NCBI GenBank assembly: GCA_002401455.1 | Contig: NVTE01000003.1 | Coordinates: 1-64,000, forward strand | Origin: Alphaproteobacteria bacterium | GTDB taxonomy: Bacteria; Pseudomonadota; Alphaproteobacteria; Sphingomonadales; Emcibacteraceae | Direction: 5' to 3' | DNA length: 64,000 bases | In this document: positions 56,993 through 64,000 of the stretch, piece by piece | Position numbering within the stretch: position 1 is the first letter of the stretch | How the letters are laid out: every line of letters starts with the position of its first letter | The notes under the pieces: model-generated | What the model saw: only the letters and a program-made list of their open reading frames with translations | Told to the model about the DNA's origin: nothing | The model's database searches: none | Position numbers and translations under genes: made by a program

Positions 56993-57502
56993 CTATTTCT
57001 CAGCCTCGATGATGATTTTTTCCTTGAGCTGGTAGACAGGGCCATTGGCCTGTTTGACAAGGATGGTGATATTCCATTGCCCGGCGGCGGGCAGGGTCAC
57101 AGGTGCGCTGTAGATGCTGCTGCCGGTCTTGGTCAGGATGATCCGCTGATCGTGGACATCGGTCACCGCCCGGCCAACGAGAGCGACAACTTTCGCTGGC
57201 GGAAGATCACTGACCGGCCAGGTGATGGCCACGTCGATCCGGTCACCTGTCAGGCGGGTTGGTCCATGGCTGAGGCTAATGTCCCAACCAGAGTTTTTCT
57301 GGACCTCGGCGGCGGCTATTTCGTCGTTATAATACAGGCCTTTTTTATAGGCGTCCTTGGTCTCAAGCCCGCCCCAGGTACCGATGGCAATGGTCGTCAT
57401 GATGGCGTTGACGGTGAAAATAACCAGAAAAAATCCGACAATCCACATCAGGGCCTTTTTACCGGTAAATTCTTTGACCGGCTTTTGGGGGGTGATCGTC
57501 AT
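56993..57502 (-). CDS. fixH: FixH/CcoH family protein
   Basis: ALMWIVGFFLVIFTVNAIMTTIAIGTWGGLETKDAYKKGLYYN. Confidence 0.94.
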   Translation of the reverse strand: MTITPQKPVKEFTGKKALMWIVGFFLVIFTVNAIMTTIAIGTWGGLETKDAYKKGLYYNDEIAAAEVQKNSGWDISLSHGPTRLTGDRIDVAITWPVSDLPPAKVVALVGRAVTDVHDQRIILTKTGSSIYSAPVTLPAAGQWNITILVKQANGPVYQLKEKIIIEAEK

Positions 57503-59019
57503 TATTTGGGTCCTCTGAAGGTCGTTGCATTATTGCTGATACTGCTGCCGTCCAGGTCTCTGGCGGTGATGGAAATGGCCTTGCTGTCCGCAGACAGCTG
57601 CGCTCTGGGCACGGACAGATAGACTTTGACAGACCGTACCCGATCCCGGTTCACCTCGATGACAGGCAGGCCTTCCGGGGTTCTGTCCAGAACGCCCTCA
57701 ACCCGGATGTCATAGCCGTCCAGGCCGCTGACCGCCAGCGAAAATTTGCGGATGTCATGGGTTTTATTGAGGATCTTAACCGTATAGCCATTGCGAATAT
57801 CCCCGGAGGATAGCTCCACAAACAAGGGATTTCTGTCCCGCAGGACATTGACTTCCAGGTTGGCCCGATGGGTCAGGCCCCAGATGATACTGCCGGTGAC
57901 GACGATCATGAAGATGGTATAAAGCAGGGTCCGCGGACGGACGATCTGGATCTTTTCCGGCTCACCTTTTGCCCGGCGGTCAAAGTTGGCCAGGCTGTCA
58001 TAGGCGATCAGGCCCTTGGGACGGCCGATCTGCTCCATGACACTGTCACAGGCATCAATACACAGGGAGCATTGGATGCATTCCAGCTGCATACCATCGC
58101 GAATATCAATCCCCACGGGGCAGACGACAACACATTGTCGGCACTGAATGCAATCGCCACGCCCGTCCCAGGTTTCACCCTTTTTGTGGGGGGCGCGGGG
58201 CTCGCCCCGGTCGTGGCGGTACATGACAGACAGGGTATCCTCATCCATCATCACCCCCTGAATACGCGGCCAGGGGCACATATAGGTGCAGACCTGTTCC
58301 CGGGAAAATCCACCCAGAAGATAGGTGGTTGAGGTCAGGATCATGATCCAGAAATATGTGGTCAGCGGCGCATCAAAAGCAATCAGCTGATGGACCAAGA
58401 GGGGGGCATCATTAAAATAGAAGACCCAGGCCCCGCCGGTAAGCACGGAAATGATCAGCCAGCTTATATGTTTGGCGGTTCTTTTAGCAAATTTGTCGGC
58501 GGTCCATTTGGCTTTGTCGAGCTTGAGGCGGGCGTTGCGGTCACCCTCAAAGAAGCGCTCGACCACCAGAAACAAGTCAACCCAGACCGTCTGCGGACAG
58601 GTATAGCCACACCATATACGCCCTGCGGTGCTGGTCACCAGGAACAGGGCAATCCCTGACAGGACCATCAGGCCGGTGATATAATAGACCTCCTGGGGCC
58701 AGATCTCAATGAAGAAGAAATAGAAACGGCTGTTGGTGATATCCATCAGGATCGCCTGATCCGGAATGCCCGGTCCCCGGTCCCAGCGAATCCAGGGTGA
58801 AAAATAATAAATGCCCAGGGTGACGACCATCACCCACCATTTGATGGTCCGGAAAGTGCCTTTGGCCCGCTTGGGGTGAATTTTTTTCTGGGCCGCGTAA
58901 AGGGCGCGATTTTCCGCCTTATTGACGGCCTCAACCTTGGCCCGTGCCACATTAGCGTGGGGAATGATTTCAGGTGACTTCTTGGGGGGAGTGTCAGAAT
59001 TCTGCGGCTCATATGCCAT
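57502..59019 (-). CDS. ccoG: Cytochrome c oxidase accessory protein CcoG/FixG
   Basis: WCGYTCPQTVWVDLFL; two ferredoxin-type C-X2-C-X2-C-X3-CP motifs. Confidence 0.97.
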   Translation of the reverse strand: MAYEPQNSDTPPKKSPEIIPHANVARAKVEAVNKAENRALYAAQKKIHPKRAKGTFRTIKWWVMVVTLGIYYFSPWIRWDRGPGIPDQAILMDITNSRFYFFFIEIWPQEVYYITGLMVLSGIALFLVTSTAGRIWCGYTCPQTVWVDLFLVVERFFEGDRNARLKLDKAKWTADKFAKRTAKHISWLIISVLTGGAWVFYFNDAPLLVHQLIAFDAPLTTYFWIMILTSTTYLLGGFSREQVCTYMCPWPRIQGVMMDEDTLSVMYRHDRGEPRAPHKKGETWDGRGDCIQCRQCVVVCPVGIDIRDGMQLECIQCSLCIDACDSVMEQIGRPKGLIAYDSLANFDRRAKGEPEKIQIVRPRTLLYTIFMIVVTGSIIWGLTHRANLEVNVLRDRNPLFVELSSGDIRNGYTVKILNKTHDIRKFSLAVSGLDGYDIRVEGVLDRTPEGLPVIEVNRDRVRSVKVYLSVPRAQLSADSKAISITARDLDGSSISNNATTFRGPK

Positions 59020-59110
59020 GATAAAAATACTCTGTTAAATTATGAGAGCTGTTCCAATGCTGTCTCTCCTCCCCGCAGAGGCAAAACTGGAACAGACTTA
59101 AATTATAGGT

Positions 59111-59974
59111 CTAAACACCCCCACCCAAGGAGTGAATATAAACCGCCAGGCTTTTGATGGTTGCCGGATCAAGACGTCCAGACCAGGTGGGCATGACGCC
59201 CTTGCGGCTGAAGGAAATCGTTGCTCTCAGCGTTTCCTGGTCTGCGCCATACAGGGAAATGCCATCGGTCAGGTTCGGTGCGCCGAACTCTTTATTGCCT
59301 TTAGCATTCTCACCATGACAAATGGCACAGTTTTCCTGAAACATCTCATGTGTCCCGGCAGGGGGGGCAATGGTTGTGTCCGACAGGGACACCACATAGG
59401 CAGCCATGTCTTTGATCTGGCCTTTGTTAAGGATTTCATCGTTCAGGAAGGCTGGCATGTCGCTGATCCGGGTGTCTTCATGGACGCCGCGTATACCAAC
59501 ACTGATTGTTTCGTGGATTTCATTCAAGGTTCCGCCCCACAACCAGTCATCGTCATTAAGGTTGGGATAACCTTTGGAACCTGAGGCGCCGGACCCATGG
59601 CAGCCGGAACAATTGTCCCCGAAAGCGGCCTTGCCCCCAGCCATGGCAAACTCCATAAGGTCTGGTGTATTTTTGATGGTTGCAAGGTCTGCATCCAGGA
59701 GTTTTTCGGAGAATACTTTCCGGGAATCCTTGGCGGCCTGGAGCTCTGCATTGACCGTGTCACGCTGGGAGTATCCGAGCATTCCTTTGGTATGTCCGTT
59801 GACCAGGGGCCAGGCGGGCATCAGGATCCAATAGCCGATTGACCAGATGATGGAGGCGTAGATGATCCACAACCACCAGCGCGGCAGGGGCGTGTTCAGT
59901 TCTTTAATGCCGTCCCACTCATGACCGGTGGTATAGGTTTTGGTGACTTCATCATATTCGGGTTCTGATGACAT
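59111..59974 (-). CDS. ccoP: cbb3 oxidase subunit III CcoP
   Basis: Two CxxCH motifs: NCSGCHG and NCAICHG. Confidence 0.96.
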   Translation of the reverse strand: MSSEPEYDEVTKTYTTGHEWDGIKELNTPLPRWWLWIIYASIIWSIGYWILMPAWPLVNGHTKGMLGYSQRDTVNAELQAAKDSRKVFSEKLLDADLATIKNTPDLMEFAMAGGKAAFGDNCSGCHGSGASGSKGYPNLNDDDWLWGGTLNEIHETISVGIRGVHEDTRISDMPAFLNDEILNKGQIKDMAAYVVSLSDTTIAPPAGTHEMFQENCAICHGENAKGNKEFGAPNLTDGISLYGADQETLRATISFSRKGVMPTWSGRLDPATIKSLAVYIHSLGGGV

Positions 59975-59978
59975 AATC

Positions 59979-60128
59979 TTATTCCTCCTCAAGAGGGCGG
60001 TTCGCCGCCTTGGTGAATTTAGTTTTGTTGGTGGGCCAAAAAGCATAAACCATGGCGATGACGAACATGCTGAAGAGCATGAGCAGGCCCCAGCTTTCGG
60101 AGAAATTAGCGACTTCCTGATGGGTCAT
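59979..60128 (-). CDS. ccoQ: cbb3 oxidase subunit CcoQ
   Basis: MTHQEVANFSESWGLLMLFSMFVIAMVYAFWPTNKTKFTKAANRPLEEE. Confidence 0.92.
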   Translation of the reverse strand: MTHQEVANFSESWGLLMLFSMFVIAMVYAFWPTNKTKFTKAANRPLEEE

Positions 60129-60138
60129 TGTCGGGTTC

Positions 60139-60867
60139 CTACCTGTTGTTTTCTTTTTCGTTATAAAGGGAAAAATCAACCAGCGTGCCGAGCATCTGCA
60201 AATAAGCAATCAGGGCGTCCAGTTCGCTAACCTTTTTCGGGTTGCCGTCAAAGTCACGGACCTGGGCGGTTGGATAGCGTTCTTCGAAGGCGTCAAAGTC
60301 ATCGCTATCTTCATCAAGCTGAGCTTTCAGGTCGGCTTCGGCATAGGTGATCTGATCTTCAGTGTAGGGAACCCCAACCATTTTGTTGGCTCTAAGGCTG
60401 GCCGAAATCAGGTTGGTTTTCAGATCATTTTCTGCCAGGAAGGGATAGCCGGGCATGACGGATTCCGGCACAATTGCGCGCGGTGCCGCCATATGTTCCC
60501 GGTGCCATTCGTCGGAATATTTATTGCCGACACGGGCAAGGTCGGGACCGGTCCGTTTTGACCCCCACTGGAAGGGATGGTCATACATGCTTTCCGCTGC
60601 CAGAGAATAATGACCGTAACGTTCCACTTCGTCCCGGGTGGAGCGGATCATCTGGGAATGGCAATTGTAGCAGCCTTCCCGGATATAGATGTCCCGTCCC
60701 GCCAGTTCCAGTGGGGTATAGGGCCGCATGCCCTTTACCTTTTCAATAGTGTTTTCCAGATAGAATAACGGGGCAATTTCCACCAGTCCGCCAATGGAAA
60801 CCGTAATCAGGATTCCAAGGAGAAGAATGAGGGGTTTCTTTTCAAAGATTTCATGCTTGAATGACAT
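60139..60867 (-). CDS. ccoO: cbb3 oxidase subunit II CcoO
   Basis: [52 protein letters not shown]. Confidence 0.97.
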   Translation of the reverse strand: MSFKHEIFEKKPLILLLGILITVSIGGLVEIAPLFYLENTIEKVKGMRPYTPLELAGRDIYIREGCYNCHSQMIRSTRDEVERYGHYSLAAESMYDHPFQWGSKRTGPDLARVGNKYSDEWHREHMAAPRAIVPESVMPGYPFLAENDLKTNLISASLRANKMVGVPYTEDQITYAEADLKAQLDEDSDDFDAFEERYPTAQVRDFDGNPKKVSELDALIAYLQMLGTLVDFSLYNEKENNR

Positions 60868-60896
60868 TTTCTTGAGCTCTTTCTTATTCTTCTGGT

Positions 60897-62594
60897 TTAT
60901 TCTGCAGGTGCAGCCTGGGTTGCGGGAGCAACCTGGCCATCGGGAATGCCCTGGGTTCCGGGCTGGTCTTCGGGAACCGCATTCCCTTCGCCGCGGGCTG
61001 TTCTCACCAGATTATAGACCATGATCAAGGCACCGATGAGGAACAGTAATCCTCCGGTGGCCCGAATGATGTAATAGGGGTGCATGGCTTCCACAGTTTC
61101 CACAAAGGAATATTCCAGGAACCCAAGATCATCATATGCCCGCCACATCAGGCCCTGCATAATACCAGATACCCACATGGCACAGATATAAAGCAGGATG
61201 CCAATAGTCGAGATCCAGAAGTGCATATTCACCAGTTTCAGGGAATAGAGGTCCTTGCGTTTCCACAACCAGGGGAACATGCAGTAAAGAGCACCAAAGC
61301 TTACATAAGCCACCCAGCCCAGGGCACCGGAATGCACATGACCAATGGTCCAGTCTGTATAATGGCTCAGGCCATTGACAGCTTTAATCGCCATCAGCGG
61401 TCCTTCGAAGGTACTCATGCCATAGAAAGCCAGGGAGACGACCAGCATTTTCAGAACCGGATCGGTCCGCAGCTTGTCCCATGCTCCGCTAAGGGTCATC
61501 AGGCCGTTGATCATGCCGCCCCATGATGGCATCCACAGGATGATGGAGAAGGTCATGCCCAAAGTCTGTGTCCAGTCGGGAAGGGCGGTATAATGAAGAT
61601 GATGAGGCCCGGCCCAGATGTACAGGAAGATCAGGGACCAGAAATGGACGATCGACAGACGATAGGAATATACCGGCCGTTGGGCCCGCTTGGGCACGAA
61701 GTAATACATGATGCCGAGGAAACCAGCGGTCAGGAAGAAGCCAACGGCATTATGGCCGTACCACCATTGGGTCAGGGCATCCTGAACTCCAGAAAACAGG
61801 GAGTAACTTTTGGGTTCAACAAAAGAAACCGGCATGGCCATATTGTTAACCAGATGCAGCATGGCAACGGTGGCAATGAAAGCCAGATAGAACCAGTTGG
61901 CCACATAGATATGAGTTTCTCTCCGTTTCCAGAGGCTACCGAGGAACACCAGAAGGTAAGTTACCCAGACAATGGTCAACCAGATATCAACATACCATTC
62001 AGGTTCAGCATATTCTTTACTCTGGGTGATGCCCAAAAGGTAGCCGGTGGCCGCCAGCACGATAAACAACTGATAGCCCCAGAAAACAAACCACGGGGCA
62101 ATTTCCCCAGCCAGACGGGTCCGGCCCGTCCGCTGTACCACATAAAATGAGGTGGCAATCAGAACATTGCCGCCAAAGGCAAAGATCACCGCAGAGGTGT
62201 GCAGGGGTCTCAGACGTCCGAAATTGGTCCAGGGCAGGTCAAGGTTCAGGACTGGGAAAGCCAGTTGCCAGGCGATAATATCCCCGGCCAGAAAGCCCGT
62301 GATCCCCCAGAAACAGGCCGCAATAACACCAGCCTTAACAACACCGTCATTGTAAAAAACCCCGGCGGGGGAGACTTCTGCTTGGAGTTTTCCATCTGTG
62401 CCGAAGCCCATTTTCAAGACCGCAATAATGCCCGCAGTGAAGGCAAACATTACCAAATATCCGTGAAAAGCCATCCCAGAGGAGGTTGTTTTGGCGACGA
62501 CGATTAGGGCGAGCAGAATACCTATGCCCAGGCACAGGGCCGTTAACCCTTTGGCCAGGCCGCTGACGGTTGGAGGGGAACTGAGGTTTGTCAT
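60897..62594 (-). CDS. ccoN: cbb3 oxidase subunit I CcoN
   Basis: Haem-copper oxidase subunit [37 protein letters not shown]. Confidence 0.97.
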   Translation of the reverse strand: MTNLSSPPTVSGLAKGLTALCLGIGILLALIVVAKTTSSGMAFHGYLVMFAFTAGIIAVLKMGFGTDGKLQAEVSPAGVFYNDGVVKAGVIAACFWGITGFLAGDIIAWQLAFPVLNLDLPWTNFGRLRPLHTSAVIFAFGGNVLIATSFYVVQRTGRTRLAGEIAPWFVFWGYQLFIVLAATGYLLGITQSKEYAEPEWYVDIWLTIVWVTYLLVFLGSLWKRRETHIYVANWFYLAFIATVAMLHLVNNMAMPVSFVEPKSYSLFSGVQDALTQWWYGHNAVGFFLTAGFLGIMYYFVPKRAQRPVYSYRLSIVHFWSLIFLYIWAGPHHLHYTALPDWTQTLGMTFSIILWMPSWGGMINGLMTLSGAWDKLRTDPVLKMLVVSLAFYGMSTFEGPLMAIKAVNGLSHYTDWTIGHVHSGALGWVAYVSFGALYCMFPWLWKRKDLYSLKLVNMHFWISTIGILLYICAMWVSGIMQGLMWRAYDDLGFLEYSFVETVEAMHPYYIIRATGGLLFLIGALIMVYNLVRTARGEGNAVPEDQPGTQGIPDGQVAPATQAAPAE

Positions 62595-62708
62595 TTTTAT
62601 AACCTGAATTTAAATGTTAAACATTTTATTTAGCAAACACATAATATTACTGGACATAATATTTGATATATTAAGTATCCGTACTAGGCTATTCTTATCC
62701 TAGAAACA

Positions 62709-62722
62709 TTGATTCAGGTCAA
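62709..62722. promoter_or_regulatory. FNR/FixK-type box
   Basis: TTGATTCAGGTCAA, 115 bp upstream of ccoN start. Confidence 0.78.
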
Positions 62723-62852
62723 CAAAAATCCACAGTTGAGCTATGTGAATTTTACAAAGCTGCCATGCGTTTAAAGAATTAAAGTGTAAAAATTCCTGCA
62801 CAGACTATAGTCACATTGAACCAATTCTTTTTGTGTGAGGGAGGGACCTAAA

Positions 62853-64000
62853 GTGGCTTGTTCAACTTTAAATAATATTTTCAGGTTAACTATTTTAACT
62901 GCGGGGGCTCTTGTCCTTACCAGTTGTGGCGAAAACCAAGGCCAAAATAATCTTAGTGACATTGAATTGTCTGATGCTCTTCATGAGCGTATTCTGACCA
63001 TCGACAGTCATGTGGATATTTCTTCCGATTATACTTTTCTGCCAGCTTACGACCCTGGCCAGATGACAGAGATGAAAGTTGATTTGCCCAAAATGGAGGA
63101 GGGCGGACTGGATTCTGCGTTTTTTGTGGTTTATGTGGGGCAGACAGAACGGACTGAAGAAAATTACGCTGCCGCCAAGAAATTGGCTGAGCGAAAATTT
63201 GATGCCATTCACCGAATGACGGATGAGCTGTATCCAGACCGGATCGGCCTTGCCTATAGTCCCGACGATGTGAGGCGTATATATAAAGACGGCAGGAAAG
63301 TGGCGATCATCGCCATTGAGAACGGTTATGTCATTGGCAAGGATATAACCCTGGTGGAAGATTATTATAACCGGGGTGCCCGATATATGACGTTGGCTCA
63401 TAATGGTCATAATGACATATGTGACAGTGCCCAGCATAAGGAAAAGCTGGGCGATGATCCGGTTGAGCATGGTGGGGTCAGTGAATTTGGCCGGCAAGTC
63501 ATCGGCGAGATGAACCGGGTTGGCATGATGGTCGATATTTCACATGTCTCTGTGGCCTGCATGATGCAGGCTGTGGAGATGTCCAAGGCCCCCCCGATTG
63601 CGTCCCATTCCAGCGTCCGTGCCCTTGTGGATCATCCGCGTAATCTGACCGATGAGCAGATGACAGCGCTGGCGGCTAAGGGTGGGGTCATGCAGCTGGT
63701 GGCTTATACGGGGTTTGTTAAGGCTGACCCAGGGCGCAGTGATGCTGTTGATACCCTTTTGGTTGAGGTTGCGGGACTTCACGGGTTGTCGGATGATGAT
63801 TATGAGAATATTGAGAGGACAGAGGAATGGGCGCAGGGAATGGATGTTCTTAACAAGCAATTTCCCATCGCTACAGTCAGTGACTTCATCGATCATCTTG
63901 ACTATGCGGTAAAGCTCATTGGGATTGACCATGTGGGGATCAGTTCTGATTTTGATGGCGGCGGGGAAATTACCGGATGGTATGATGCCTCTGAAACTTT
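62853..64000 (+). CDS. Lipoprotein membrane dipeptidase (peptidase M19), truncated by window end
   Basis: GTG start; lipobox LVLTSCGEN; TIDSHVDISSDY; PPIASHSSVRALVDHPRNLTDEQM; GIDHVGISSDFDGGGE. Confidence 0.9.
   Translation, partial: MACSTLNNIFRLTILTAGALVLTSCGENQGQNNLSDIELSDALHERILTIDSHVDISSDYTFLPAYDPGQMTEMKVDLPKMEEGGLDSAFFVVYVGQTERTEENYAAAKKLAERKFDAIHRMTDELYPDRIGLAYSPDDVRRIYKDGRKVAIIAIENGYVIGKDITLVEDYYNRGARYMTLAHNGHNDICDSAQHKEKLGDDPVEHGGVSEFGRQVIGEMNRVGMMVDISHVSVACMMQAVEMSKAPPIASHSSVRALVDHPRNLTDEQMTALAAKGGVMQLVAYTGFVKADPGRSDAVDTLLVEVAGLHGLSDDDYENIERTEEWAQGMDVLNKQFPIATVSDFIDHLDYAVKLIGIDHVGISSDFDGGGEITGWYDASET

Noticed and set aside
62895-63497. 200-aa minus-strand ORF at right edge
   Set aside because: Antisense to a clear peptidase M19 lipoprotein running off the window
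1-64000. CRISPR arrays, tRNA or rRNA genes
   Set aside because: No regularly spaced repeats and no convincing tRNA/rRNA signatures noticed by eye; a tRNAscan/CRISPR finder run would be decisive

Overview
Alphaproteobacterial chromosomal window, judged from gene content (Tad/Cpa pilus, RcGTA-like gene transfer agent, cbb3 oxidase, CtrA-like boxes). From left to right: an edge-truncated XRE regulator with an in-frame ochre codon; a FitAB/VapBC-type toxin-antitoxin pair; pgi-galU; an Lrp regulator; a Tad/Flp pilus locus (two Flp pilins, cpaA, cpaB-F, tadB, tadC) flanked by two PAS histidine kinases; gloB and SCP2 genes; a ~19.7 kb minus-strand cluster with the gene order of an RcGTA-like gene transfer agent (terminase to DUF2793); pterin genes, an orphan response regulator, ribA and an MFS transporter; a psp operon with a sigma-54 promoter; housekeeping genes (ldt, yggS, thiE, adenosine kinase, nth, dapB); a complete ccoNOQP-GHIS cluster with an FNR-type box; and a partial lipoprotein dipeptidase at the right edge. 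The GTA-like cluster holds the most unusual material: a putative promoter with a perfect 10-bp tandem direct repeat abutting the -35, four minus-oriented intrinsic-terminator-like hairpins placed ahead of internal genes, an AT-rich interrupted toxin-like/membrane-protein insertion, a phage LamG/fiber-adaptor insertion after the capsid gene, a TIM-barrel-like region fused to the g12-like protein while g15 is short, and an antisense gene encoding a histone-H1-like Lys/Ala tail. All family names come from reading protein sequences; no database search was run.
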